From Pseudonocardia abyssalis (GTDB taxonomy: Bacteria > Actinomycetota > Actinomycetes > Mycobacteriales > Pseudonocardiaceae), in the NCBI RefSeq assembly GCF_019263705.2, contig NZ_JADQDK010000001.1:2604001-2668000 (forward strand): a stretch of DNA of 64,000 nt, given 5' to 3'. Positions 52,888 to 62,900 of the stretch are shown piece after piece. A program made the position numbers and the translations under genes. Below the pieces are notes generated by a model. The model worked only from the letters and a program-made list of their open reading frames with translations, had not been told where the DNA came from and searched no databases. Each line of letters starts with the position of its first letter. Positions within the stretch are counted from its first letter, which is position 1.

Positions 52888-53792
52888 GACGAGCGGGTTG
52901 TCTGACTCTGGCCACAGCGCTGCTCCCGCTGGCCACCGCCGGCGCCGCCTACGCCCAACCCCGGCCGTGCGAGGTGGTGGTGAGCAGCGGGCGATGCCTG
53001 GTCGAGGCGATCGACCCCGGACGGCCGGGCGGGCCCGCCGAGGCCGACGACACTGGTCCGGACCAGGACGAGAACGGCGGTGACGGCCCGAGTCGGGGCG
53101 GCTCGCCGGGTGGGCGTCCCGCGCAACAAGACGTCCCTGAGGAGCCCGCTCCCCGCCGGCCATCTGTTCAGCCGTTGATCGGCGAGAACGGCGGGCCGGG
53201 CGGTCTGGCGGTAGGTCCCGACCGCACAGACGAGATCCTGGCACTGCTGGCCGATGAAGTGGACCCCGACGCCGCAGTACCCACCGCAGTCGATCCGGCG
53301 ATCCCTGCCCAGCTCGCGATCAACGAGCTGGAGCTGAGCGGCCCGGTGATCAGGCTGTCCACCGGTGACAACGGATTCGTCGGTGTGCCGGTCTGGTTGT
53401 GGATCGAGCGCGACGAGGACCTGACCGGCCCTCGAAGCGCGACGGCCGCCGTCGGCAACGCCGAGGTCACGGCCACCGGTCGCCTGGCGGCGGTGGAATG
53501 GGAGTTGGGTCCGTCCGGCGAGAGGGTGGTCTGCGAGGGGCCCGGGACGCCGTGGACGGGTCAGGCCGGGCCATCGCCCGACTGCGGCTATGTCTACGAG
53601 CTGCGGTCGCTGCCCGAACGGACCGGTGGATCGGGGCGCTGGCCGATCGTGGCAACGATCGTCTGGCAGGTCGGCTGGGTCGGGATCTCCGGCGGCGCCC
53701 CGGTCTCCGGGCAGCAGACGGTACGGGTTTCCGCCGACACCAGCGTGTCGGTCGGCGAGATTCAGGTTCTCGTTTCCGGAGGTGGATCGTGA
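52881..53792 (+). CDS. Secreted protein of the pilus cluster
   Basis: 303 residues from ATG 52881. Signal peptide (CLTLATALLPLATAGAAYAQ), a disordered Pro/Gly/Glu-rich stretch of about 60 residues, then a beta-rich domain ending VSVGEIQVLVSGGG. No family recognised. Overlaps the previous stop by seven bases and the next start by four. Confidence 0.65.
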   Translation: MLRRAGCLTLATALLPLATAGAAYAQPRPCEVVVSSGRCLVEAIDPGRPGGPAEADDTGPDQDENGGDGPSRGGSPGGRPAQQDVPEEPAPRRPSVQPLIGENGGPGGLAVGPDRTDEILALLADEVDPDAAVPTAVDPAIPAQLAINELELSGPVIRLSTGDNGFVGVPVWLWIERDEDLTGPRSATAAVGNAEVTATGRLAAVEWELGPSGERVVCEGPGTPWTGQAGPSPDCGYVYELRSLPERTGGSGRWPIVATIVWQVGWVGISGGAPVSGQQTVRVSADTSVSVGEIQVLVSGGGS

Positions 53793-54436
53793 CGACAGGG
53801 ATCGCGACGCGTGGCAGCACCACAGCGAGCGGATCGCCGATCACGAACGGAACGCCGACGGACATTCGGCGCCGAGGCCGGGCGCGACGGTTGTCGATCG
53901 GTGCGTTGATGACGGTGCTGGGGGCGGTGGGCAGTGTGGTCGTGTTCCAGCAGATCGGGGACCGCGTGCCCGCGATCGGCATCGCCCGGACCGTCCCGTT
54001 CGGCCAACAGGTCACCGAGCAGGACCTCCGCCAGATCCTGCTGCCGACCGGGTCGGAGCTGGCCCTCGTCGAATGGGAGCGCTCCGACGAGATCGTCGGC
54101 CGGTATGCGGTGACCGATCTGCTGCCCGGCCAGATCATGACCCGCGACGCCGTGACCGCGGATCGTCTGCCGGGCCCGGGGCAGGCGATCGTGGGGGTGG
54201 CCGTGGAGCCGGGCCAGGTTCCGGTCACGCCGCTGGCACCGCGGGATCAGGTACTGGTCGTCGACGCCGGCGAGAGCAGCGGGTCGGGGGTCGACGCGAG
54301 CGTCCTGCGCACCGGCCCGGTCGACGTGGGTAGCCGGCGGACCGTCGATCTCCTGGTGTCCGATGTCGACGCACCTCGCGTTGCCCGACTGGCCGAGGCG
54401 GGACGAGCCGTGCTCGTCCTGGTCGAGCGGCGGTGA
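53789..54436 (+). CDS. SAF-domain (CpaB/FlgA-like) protein
   Basis: 215 residues from GTG 53789 with GGAGG six bases before. One membrane helix (LSIGALMTVLGAVGSVVVFQ) followed by an SAF domain (IARTVPFGQQVTEQDLRQIL, GRYAVTDLLPGQIMTRDAV). CpaB/RcpC-type proteins assist Tad pilus assembly at the cell envelope. Confidence 0.8.
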   Translation: MTTGIATRGSTTASGSPITNGTPTDIRRRGRARRLSIGALMTVLGAVGSVVVFQQIGDRVPAIGIARTVPFGQQVTEQDLRQILLPTGSELALVEWERSDEIVGRYAVTDLLPGQIMTRDAVTADRLPGPGQAIVGVAVEPGQVPVTPLAPRDQVLVVDAGESSGSGVDASVLRTGPVDVGSRRTVDLLVSDVDAPRVARLAEAGRAVLVLVERR

Positions 54437-54439
54437 CCG

Positions 54440-55240
54440 ATGCTGATCTCCTTCCTCTCCGCCAAGGGCAGTCCGGGCGTCACCACCTCGGTGCTCGCGC
54501 TCGCCGCGCGATGGCCACGTGCCGCGATCGCCGTGGACCTCGATCCGCAGGGTGGCGACATCTTGGCCGGGCTGGGAGGAGGCAGGCATCCCGCGCGGCA
54601 CGGGATCGTCGAACTGCTCGTCGAGGCTCGCAGCGAGAGCCTGCACACGGCGATGGGCCGGCACGTCGTTCGGCCCGCTCAGCACAGCCCGCCGGTGCTC
54701 GCCGGCTTCGGGGCCCCGGGCCAGGCGGCGAACGTCCCGTGGGACCTGGTCGGGAGCCATTTGGTCGATGTGCCCGGGGCGGACATCCTGGCCGACTGCG
54801 GCCGATTCGCTGTCGACCATTCGGTGTCGGCGGTGCTGCGCCGCAGTGACCTCGTCGTCCTGGTTGCCGGTTCGTCGCTGCGGGTCGTGCGCGCCGCCGC
54901 GCGGACGCTGCCGCTCATCCGTCGTGAGCTGGGGACAGCCGGCGAGGCGAACCACGGGCACGGTCCGGTCACGTTGGTGATCATCGACCCCGACATGCCC
55001 TACACCGCCGAGGAGATCGCCGGCGGTTGCCAGACCGAGGTTGCCGGGACGCTGCCGCATGACCCGGTGGCCGCGAGCGTGTGGAGCGACGGAGCACCCA
55101 CCGGCCGTGGCTTTCAGCGGTCCCGACTGCAGCGCGCGGCCGGTGTACTCGCCCGGGCGCTGGCTGAGCGCGCGACGGTGTGCCGCGGCGCGGCAGCGTC
55201 GCGGCCGGGCGCCGGGCTCAACGGCAGAGTGCTGCGATGA
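54440..55240 (+). CDS. tadZ: TadZ/CpaE-like ParA-family ATPase
   Basis: 266 residues from ATG 54440. ISFLSAKGSPGVTTSVLALA is the deviant Walker A variant seen in CpaE/TadZ; AAIAVDLDPQGGDILAGLG follows. TadZ places the pilus machinery at the cell pole or division site. The following gene starts within its stop codon. Confidence 0.75.
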   Translation: MLISFLSAKGSPGVTTSVLALAARWPRAAIAVDLDPQGGDILAGLGGGRHPARHGIVELLVEARSESLHTAMGRHVVRPAQHSPPVLAGFGAPGQAANVPWDLVGSHLVDVPGADILADCGRFAVDHSVSAVLRRSDLVVLVAGSSLRVVRAAARTLPLIRRELGTAGEANHGHGPVTLVIIDPDMPYTAEEIAGGCQTEVAGTLPHDPVAASVWSDGAPTGRGFQRSRLQRAAGVLARALAERATVCRGAAASRPGAGLNGRVLR

Positions 55241-56628
55241 GGGAGGGTGCGACGGCCGTCGCCGACCGGCGACTCGTGAACACGATCCGGACGGCGGTAC
55301 TGCACCGTCTGGGTTCCGATGCACGCCGGGACGGCTTCAAGGCCACTGATCAGCGCGAGCTTCTGCGGTCCTGGGTCGAGGACGAGCTGGCGGTCGAGTC
55401 GCGGCGACGGATGACCGACGGGGAGCCGCAGCTCGACCGATTCACCGAGGTCGCCGTCCTGCGCGCGGTGGAGAACACCGTCTGGGGCCTCGGGCGGCTG
55501 CAACAGCTCCTCGACCTCCACGACGTCGAGGACATCCACATCGTCGGCGCCGACCGGCCGATGCTGCGCATGGCGGACGGATCGCTGCGACGTGCCGCAG
55601 AACCGATTGCGGATTCCAACGACGATCTCATCCAGCAGTTGCAGTTCATCGCGGCACACCACGGCGCGTCGGAACGAGCGTTCTCCCCGGCGCAGCCGTG
55701 CCTGAACCTGCAGCTGCCCGACGGGTCGCGACTCGCAGCGATGCGCGACGTCGTGCCGCACCCGGTCGTGACGATCCGCCGTCACCGCCTGCTCGACGTC
55801 GGTCTTGCCGACATGGTCCGGCTCGGCACGCTCACCGAGCACGCCGCACGGTTCCTGGCCGCGCTCGTTGGAGCCCGGTGCAGCCTGCTCGTGACCGGAG
55901 CACCCGCCTGCGGCAAGACCACCCTGGTGCGCGCGCTCGCCAAGGAGATCCCGGCCGGGGAACGCATCGCCACGCTGGAGACCGAGTACGAACTGGCCCT
56001 GCACCGGCTGCCCGGCGCATCACCGTTGCTGGTGGCGTTGGAGACCCGTCCCGGATCCACCGAGATCGACGCCGCGACCGGGCAACGGGCCGGGGAGATC
56101 ACGCTGTCCGAACTCCTGCACCAGACCCTTCGCATGTCCGTCACCCGGGTCATCGTTGGAGAGGTCCGTGGCGCCGAGGCGCTGCCGATGCTGGAGGCGA
56201 TGAACGCCGGGATGCCCGGGTCGATGTGCACGCTGCATGCCGGGTCCGCGGCCGACGCCATCGAACGTCTTGTCACCGCCGCGCTCAAGGCGGCCGGCCA
56301 GGGCTGGTCGGACACCTTCGTGACCCGCCTCGCGGCGCAGGGCATCGACTACGTCGTGCACATGCGCCACACCGCGCATCCCGGATCCGAGGGACGCCGC
56401 CGGTTCGTCGCCGAGATCGCCGAGGTCACCGACGTGAACGAGAACGGCAAGGTCGCCATGAACCGCATCTTCGCCGAAGACCCGGAGTCCGGCGACCCGC
56501 GCGCGGTCTTCCGGATGGCCCCGCAGATTCGGTGGCCCTTCCACGAAGCCGGCATCGACATCGGGTTTCTCACCGGCGAACACCGCGGGACGTCGCCTGT
56601 TCACGTGAGGAGGACGCCATGGAACTGA
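55237..56628 (+). CDS. tadA: TadA/CpaF secretion ATPase
   Basis: 463 residues from ATG 55237. VTIRRHRLLDVGLADMVRLG precedes Walker A LLVTGAPACGKTTLVRALAK and the Asp-box/Walker B region (RVIVGEVRGAEALPMLEAMN), then the His-box (GSMCTLHAGSAADAIERLV). It powers Tad pilus extension, and may also drive retraction in CpaF-type systems. Usual TadA length. Confidence 0.92.
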   Translation: MREGATAVADRRLVNTIRTAVLHRLGSDARRDGFKATDQRELLRSWVEDELAVESRRRMTDGEPQLDRFTEVAVLRAVENTVWGLGRLQQLLDLHDVEDIHIVGADRPMLRMADGSLRRAAEPIADSNDDLIQQLQFIAAHHGASERAFSPAQPCLNLQLPDGSRLAAMRDVVPHPVVTIRRHRLLDVGLADMVRLGTLTEHAARFLAALVGARCSLLVTGAPACGKTTLVRALAKEIPAGERIATLETEYELALHRLPGASPLLVALETRPGSTEIDAATGQRAGEITLSELLHQTLRMSVTRVIVGEVRGAEALPMLEAMNAGMPGSMCTLHAGSAADAIERLVTAALKAAGQGWSDTFVTRLAAQGIDYVVHMRHTAHPGSEGRRRFVAEIAEVTDVNENGKVAMNRIFAEDPESGDPRAVFRMAPQIRWPFHEAGIDIGFLTGEHRGTSPVHVRRTPWN

Positions 56629-57518
56629 ATCCGGTGACCTGGCTGGTGGCGGCATCCGGAGCGCTTGTCGTGGCCGGCTTGATAGTCATGGTCGCCGGCC
56701 CGGGCCCCGACCGTCCCGCAGCCGGGTCGCGAGTGCGCCGACGGCCGAACCCGCTGTGGACACTGCTGCGGGCAACACACATCCCGGGAACGGAGCGGAG
56801 GCGACACCGCTGGCGGATCGCCGGGTGGATCGTCGCGGGCCTGCTGGTGTGGATGATCACTGGCTGGCCGGCCGCCGGGGCCGCATTGGCCGGCATCGGG
56901 GCCTGGTCGCCGTGGTTGCTCGGTTCGGCGCGCGCGGCGCAGGACCAGATCAGCAAGATCGATGCGCTGTCCACGTGGTGTCGCCGAATGGCCGACACGC
57001 TGACAGGCGGCGGAGCGATCGGCCTCGCGCAAGCGATCACCCTCACCTCCGATCACGCCCCGATGCAGATAGCGGGCCCGGTGCAGCAGCTGGCCGAACG
57101 GCTCCGATCCGGGCACGGCACTCCGCTGGACGCGGTCCGGGAGTTCGCCGACGGCATCGACGACCCGGTCGGTGATTCGGTTGCGGCCGCGCTCGGACTG
57201 GCGCTGCACCAGCAGAGCAGCGGTGTGGCCCGCGTCCTGCGCCAACTCGCCGACGGCGTGTCCCGGGACGTGCGCGCCCGTCGCGACATCGAGGCGGAGC
57301 GCGCCGAAGCGCGCCAGTCCATCCGGATGCTGCTCCTCATCCAGGGCGGGGTGCTCGCGATGCTGGCCCTGGTTCCCGGTTTCGCTGCTCCGTACGGGAG
57401 CCCGCTCGGGCAGCTCATCATGGCCACCCTGCTGGCCGGCACCTTCGCGCTGCTGATCTGGATGCGCAGGCTAGCAGTGGGATCTTCGGCTCCCAGGTGG
57501 TTCGGGGCGAGCCGATGA
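56619..57518 (+). CDS. tadB: TadB-like T2SS-F protein
   Basis: 299 residues from ATG 56619, preceded by GAGGAGG. Three membrane segments and the T2SSF core (DALSTWCRRMADTLTGGGAI, LALHQQSSGVARVLRQLADG). With TadC it makes the inner-membrane platform for the pilus. Overlaps the previous and next genes. Confidence 0.88.
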   Translation: MELNPVTWLVAASGALVVAGLIVMVAGPGPDRPAAGSRVRRRPNPLWTLLRATHIPGTERRRHRWRIAGWIVAGLLVWMITGWPAAGAALAGIGAWSPWLLGSARAAQDQISKIDALSTWCRRMADTLTGGGAIGLAQAITLTSDHAPMQIAGPVQQLAERLRSGHGTPLDAVREFADGIDDPVGDSVAAALGLALHQQSSGVARVLRQLADGVSRDVRARRDIEAERAEARQSIRMLLLIQGGVLAMLALVPGFAAPYGSPLGQLIMATLLAGTFALLIWMRRLAVGSSAPRWFGASR

Positions 57519-58414
57519 ACGCGCTGCTCCTGGCCACTATCGGTGCTGGCGCCCTCGTCGGCGCAGGTTTGGCGGTCATCCTGGCCGGGCTGACGAGATG
57601 GCATCCGGTCCTCTCGGACGCGTTGGCGATGCTCGATGAACGCCATCCCGGGCAGGCCACCGAAGCAAGCGGAGCACCCGGGACGCGCGCGGCGGTGTTC
57701 CGCGTTCTCGTCGACGTTGCACGGCGCCTGCCCGGGTCGGTCGGCGAACGTGATCTGGAGGTCCTCCAGCTCGACCGGGACCGCCACCTGATCGGACGGC
57801 TCGGGACCGCGCTGGCGTACGCAGGGATCGGACCGGCGCTCGCCGTTGTTCTGCTGGTGCTGGATGCGAGCCTTCCCGTCGTCGTGCCGACCGGGTTCTG
57901 CGTGGTCGGCGGCGCCGTCGGTTGGACGAGCTACGGGCGCCGCACCCGAGATCGGGCCGACGACATCCGGGAGGAGCTGCGCTACGTCCTCGTCGCCTAC
58001 CTCCAGCAGGTGAGCCTGCTGCGCCGCGGCGGGGCGGGCATCGCCACCGCGCTCGGCCTCCCACCCCAACTGCTCGACGACAGCGAGCCGATGCGTCGTA
58101 TCGGTCGCGAACTCGAGCTGGCCGAACGCGCCGGCCTGATGCCGTGGGAGGGCCTGCGTCGATTCGGTACCCAGATCGACGTCAGCGAGCTCGAAGACCT
58201 TTCCACGATCGCGGAGACGGCGGGACACGACGGCGGCGCCGTGATCGACACCTTGCTCGCCCGGGCCGAGAGCCTCAACGACGAGCTCATCGCCGACGCC
58301 CACACGGCCGCGAACCGGGCGACCGGCCAGATGAGCACACCCGGCGCGATCCAGGTCTTCCTGATCGCGGCGTGGGTGCTGTTCCCGGCTGCGGCCACGT
58401 TGCTGAGCTCGTGA
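57515..58414 (+). CDS. tadC: TadC-like T2SS-F protein
   Basis: 299 residues from ATG 57515 overlapping the tadB stop (ATGA). A second T2SSF domain (QQVSLLRRGGAGIATALGLP, FGTQIDVSELEDLSTIAETA) with C-terminal membrane helix (TPGAIQVFLIAAWVLFPAAA). Partner of TadB. Confidence 0.88.
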   Translation: MNALLLATIGAGALVGAGLAVILAGLTRWHPVLSDALAMLDERHPGQATEASGAPGTRAAVFRVLVDVARRLPGSVGERDLEVLQLDRDRHLIGRLGTALAYAGIGPALAVVLLVLDASLPVVVPTGFCVVGGAVGWTSYGRRTRDRADDIREELRYVLVAYLQQVSLLRRGGAGIATALGLPPQLLDDSEPMRRIGRELELAERAGLMPWEGLRRFGTQIDVSELEDLSTIAETAGHDGGAVIDTLLARAESLNDELIADAHTAANRATGQMSTPGAIQVFLIAAWVLFPAAATLLSS

Positions 58415-58439
58415 CGACATCGAATTGGAGGAGGAACCG

Positions 58440-58646
58440 ATGGAGAAGATCCGTTTGACCCTGACCCTGCTGGTGATGGATGTGATCGGACGCCTGGGCG
58501 CCCGACTGGGCCCGGTCGACGAGCGCGGCGGAGGACGCAACACCGACGAGGGCTTCCACATCTCCGGCGGCGCCATCGTGGCGGGCGCGATCGCCGCCGG
58601 CGTCGGGGCGTTCATCGCTCAGAAGCTCGGCGCCCTCGGCGAATGA
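58440..58646 (+). CDS. Flp/Fap-type small pilin candidate
   Basis: 68 residues from ATG 58440 with GGAGGAGG upstream. A charged N-terminal part precedes one hydrophobic helix (GGAIVAGAIAAGVGAFIAQK), as in Flp-type Tad pilins, but the usual G-x-x-x-x-E-Y processing site is not clear. Its strong ribosome site suggests high expression, fitting a pilin. Confidence 0.6.
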   Translation: MEKIRLTLTLLVMDVIGRLGARLGPVDERGGGRNTDEGFHISGGAIVAGAIAAGVGAFIAQKLGALGE

Positions 58647-58658
58647 TGCGGAGTCGCC

Positions 58659-59054
58659 ATGACGACGCCGACAGACACCGGCGAACGGGGCGGAGCGACC
58701 AGCGTGCAGATGGCGATCCTGTGGATCGCCATGATCACGTTCATCCTGGCCGTCGTCCAGACCGCGCTGCTGTACCTCGCCGGCCAGCTCGCACTGACCG
58801 CGGCCGAGGACGGGCTGCGGTCGGGCCGCTACTACGGCGTGGGATCCGCGGAGCAGGCCCGCCGCAGCGCCCAGGACTTCATCGCCCGCACCGCGGGAAC
58901 CACCCTTGGCGCACCGACGGTGGAGGCCGTGCTCAGCGACGACGGCGCAACGCTGCAGGTGACCGTCAGCGGGACCGTGCTCGCGGTCGTTCCCGGCCTG
59001 GAGCTGCACGTCGCCAAGCAGGCGACGGGCGCGATCGAGCAGGTCACGCCATGA
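58659..59054 (+). CDS. TadE-like pseudopilin 1
   Basis: 131 residues. A short cytoplasmic N-terminus ending ERGGATSVQ, one hydrophobic helix (AILWIAMITFILAVVQTALL), then an extracytoplasmic domain (VLSDDGATLQVTVSGTVLAV). Matches the TadE layout. The stop overlaps the next start. Confidence 0.78.
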   Translation: MTTPTDTGERGGATSVQMAILWIAMITFILAVVQTALLYLAGQLALTAAEDGLRSGRYYGVGSAEQARRSAQDFIARTAGTTLGAPTVEAVLSDDGATLQVTVSGTVLAVVPGLELHVAKQATGAIEQVTP

Positions 59055-59494
59055 TCGCGCCCGTTGACGCGCGAGGGGAACGCGGAGGCGGGCCATCGGT
59101 CGAGGCCGCGTTGCTGGCCACCTTGATGGGTCTGCTCATTGGTTTCGTCGTCGCCGTCGGACGTCTGGTGGCTGCCGAGTCGGCCTGTGACCAGGCTGCC
59201 CGCGCGGCCGCGCGGATCGCCTCCATCGAGCGCGACGCGGCCCAGGCGCAGGTGCAGGGCCAGATGGCGGCCGAATCCGCTGTGGCATCCCAGGGCCTGA
59301 CGTTGGCGCAGCTCGCCGTCACGATCGACACCAGCCAGTTCGGCCGACCACTCGGCGAGCCGGGCGTCGTACGAGCCGACGTCGCGTGCCAGGTGCGGTG
59401 GTCAGACCTCGCCGTGCCGGGCGCGCCTGGATTTCACGATCTTGAAGCATCGTTCACCAGCCCGATAGACCAATTCCGGGAACGACAGCGATGA
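59051..59494 (+). CDS. TadE-like pseudopilin 2
   Basis: 147 residues from ATG 59051. N-terminal RGERGGGPSVEAALLATLMG carries the processing-like site with Glu before the hydrophobic helix (LLIGFVVAVGRLVAAESACD). The rest is an Ala/Gln-rich helical then beta domain. Same family as its neighbours. Confidence 0.78.
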   Translation: MIAPVDARGERGGGPSVEAALLATLMGLLIGFVVAVGRLVAAESACDQAARAAARIASIERDAAQAQVQGQMAAESAVASQGLTLAQLAVTIDTSQFGRPLGEPGVVRADVACQVRWSDLAVPGAPGFHDLEASFTSPIDQFRERQR

Positions 59495-59925
59495 CCCGGA
59501 CCGAGGACGAACGGGACCGCGGCGGCGGATCGGTCAGCGCACCGATGGCCATCGCGATGCTGGCGCTGATCGCGGTCAGCGGACTGGCGATCGACGGAGC
59601 CCGCAAGGCCCAGCAGATCGCCACTGCTGACGCCACGGCCGAGGAAGCCGCACGCGCGGGCGGTCAGGTCGTCGACCTGGCCGCGGTCCAGCGCGGCGAG
59701 GCGGCGCTGGACCCGAACAACGCACGCGCAGCGGCCCAGGAGTACCTGGAGGCCGCTGGCGTGACCGGCGAGGTGTTCCTGGTGGCCCCGGACCGGATCC
59801 GGGTGGAGGTCGTCCTCCGGCAACCCACTGTGCTTCTCGGGCTGGTGGGTGTGGACGAGATCTCGGCCACGGGCTCGGCCGAGGCCGATGTCGTGCCGTC
59901 GCAGCCCGGGCCGGCTGGTGGGTGA
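59491..59925 (+). CDS. TadG/TadE-like pseudopilin 3
   Basis: 144 residues from ATG 59491. DRGGGSVSAPMAIAMLALIA opens the hydrophobic helix; ARKAQQIATADATAEEAARAG follows as in TadG/Rv3654c-type proteins; the outside domain ends VEVVLRQPTVLLGLVGV. Overlaps the LysM-BTAD gene start. Confidence 0.78.
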   Translation: MTRTEDERDRGGGSVSAPMAIAMLALIAVSGLAIDGARKAQQIATADATAEEAARAGGQVVDLAAVQRGEAALDPNNARAAAQEYLEAAGVTGEVFLVAPDRIRVEVVLRQPTVLLGLVGVDEISATGSAEADVVPSQPGPAGG

Positions 59926-62900
59926 TGATCGTGTTGCGGCTGGTGCGCGGGCTGATCGCGCTCGTCACCCTGGCCGGGCTGGTCGCGGGAGTCCCGGCCG
60001 CTCTGTGGTCGCTCGGGTCGCCGTTCCTCCCCGACCGACTGCCGACCGTGGACGACGTCGTCGTGGCACTCACCCGACCCGATGACGGCAGCCTGCTGCT
60101 CGGGCTGCTCGTGCTCGTCGGCTGGATCGTCTGGCTGCAGCTCGCCTACTCGATACTGGTCGAGACCGCGGCCCAGGTTCGCTCGCTGCCGATGCAGCGT
60201 CCCGATCGGTTCGGGTTCCGGACGACCCGCACGCTCGCCGCGCTACTCATCGGCTGGGTCCTCACCATGGCCGCCACGCCGGCAACCGCATCCACCACGC
60301 CTCCCGTCACGGTGAGCGCATCCTTCCTTCCTACTGCCGCTGCGTCAGCGGAGTCACCGGCGGGACCCGTTCACGTCGTGCAGGCTCGTGACACGTTGTG
60401 GGACATCGCGGCCCGCGTCCTGGGCGATCCGCTGCGGTGGCGGGAGATCTTCGATCTCAACGACGGACGTCTCCAGGCTGACGGCGGCCGGCTGATCGAC
60501 GGATCGGTCCTGCATGTCGGGTGGGAGCTGCGGCTGCCGGCCGAGCCGGACCCTTCCGACTTACGGGTGCGCGTCGAGGTCGGGGACAGCCTCACCGGTC
60601 TCGCGGACCAGCACCTCGGCGACCCGGCGCGATACCCGGACCTCTACGAGGTCAACGTCGGTGTCCGGCAGCCGGACGGCGGTTATCTGGACGACCCCGA
60701 CGTGATCCGACCCGGCTGGCTCCTCTCCGTCCCCACCATCGACGGACCCGTCGAGCAACGGATGGACGACATCCCGCCGCCTGTCGACGGCACCGGTCCC
60801 GATCCGCCACCGCTCACCACCTCGACACCGACACCCGAGCGCCCGGTCCCGACCGGGGATCCGCTGACGTCGATCCCGCTGCCCGAGACATCGGCACCGA
60901 CCCCGCCGAGTGACCCGACTGGCGGCACCGACACCGCACAGACGTCGTTCGCAGTTCCAGCAGCGCTCGTCGTCTCCGGGCTGGCGGCCAGCGGGATCGT
61001 CACCGGAATCGTCGCGTACCGGCGCCGTCAGACGCGCTGGCGCCGCGCCGGCCGCCAGATCGCCCTGCCGGATCTGGACCACTCCCGGCTCGAGTTCGCC
61101 ACCGTCACCGCTGCGCAGACCGCCGGGACGCGGTTCCTGGACACCGTGCTGAGATCCCTCACCGTCACGCCCGGCCTGCGGCACGGGTTGCCGTCGTTGG
61201 AGGCCGTCTGGCTCGCACCGACGGGTATCGATCTCGTGCTCACCGAGCCACGGGACGCGGTCCCGCCGTTCGTCGCGGAGGACGGCGGATCGGTGTGGCA
61301 CGTCGATGCGGAGGCGGCCTTGCCGATCACGGAGCAGGAGGCCGTCGGTGTCGCGAACCCGTTCCCCGCTCTCGTCTCCCTCGGCACCGGTGAGGACGGC
61401 GCGACCCTGCTGGTCGACGCCGAGCGAGCAGGTGCGCTCCACCTCGTCGGCGATCGGACCAGGACGATCGACCTGGTCAGGAACATGGCGGTCGAGCTCG
61501 GCACGTGCCGTTGGGCCGATGACACCTCGGTCATGGTCGTCGGACTGGAGGCCGGCCTGACAGACCTCCCCCCGAACCGGGTCGAGCAGGTGCAGGACGT
61601 CCGGACCGCGGCCGGTCGTCTGCGAGCGGCGATGTCGGCGACGCAGGAGCACCTGGCGAGGGTTGACGGCGGCTCCGTGGTGGACATGCGGGTCCAGGAC
61701 CAGCTCAGCGACTCCTGGGTCGTCAGTGTCCTGGTTGTGGCCGAGCCCGACGAGACGCAACTGCAGACGCTCGCCGAGCTGTGCCGGGAGCTCGCAACCG
61801 GTGAACGAACCTCGGCCGCCGTCATCACCGCCGGAGCATCGACAACGCTTCCCGGGGAACAGGTGCACATCGACTCCGACGGCACGGTGCAGATACCGCG
61901 GCTGGACACGGGAACGTTGCGCGCCGAGCGGATGCCCGCCGACATCGCCCTCGGGCTGCTCTCGGTCATCGGCACCGCGCTGGAGCACGACGTGCCAGTA
62001 CCGTCCGCGCCCCAGCCTCAGCCCTGGGCGGACGACATGCGCAGCGACGGGTCCCTGCAGCCTGACACGGATTCCCCAGAGGCCGGTTCGCTCGTGATCG
62101 AGATCGACGATTCGGATGAATCCCCGGCTCGCCAACCGCTCCTTACGGATGTTGCTGATCAACAGCCTGACCCAGCTGCCCACCGCCGACTACTCCTGGT
62201 GGAGAAGCAGGACCCGGAGCTGGACGACGACGTCGCGCTGTGGCGCGCCCAGGGACCGTCAGCGCGCCCGCTCGTCTCGATCCTCGGCGAACCGGCCTTC
62301 GCCGCTGCCGGTCCCCTGCCCGAGAAACGGCACAGCTGGTATGTCGAGGTCGTGGTCTACCTGGCACTGCACCCGACGGGCGTCGACCGGGACAAGATCA
62401 CAACCGATCTCTGGCCGGAAGGCAGCACCGTGCGGCCCCCGACCATCCGGCGGGCCGTCGCGGAGGCGCGGCAGTGGGCCGGCAAGAACCGCAGCGTCGA
62501 CCCGCCCGTCGATCACATCCCGAGCATCTCACCCGCCGGCGGTGACCGATACCGGATCACGGGGCACGTCATGGACTGGGACCTGTTCCGGCGCCTGCGC
62601 AAACGCGCGCAGGCCCGCGTTGCCGCCGGTCGACGAGCCGACGCGACACACGACTACGAGAACGCTCTGAGGCTCGTCCGCGGCCCGGTCCTGCACCCGC
62701 TGCGGCAGCGGGGATATGGCTGGTTGCACAACCCCGACCAGCGCCACGAGCACCTCATCCCCGGCTTCATCATCGACACCGCCCACGAGCTGGTCGACCT
62801 CGCACTCGACGACGACGACATCGAGCTCGCCCGGTTCGCGGCCGAGACGGCCCAACGAGTCGACCCGGACCGCACCTTCGACCGCCCGTTCACCGACCTG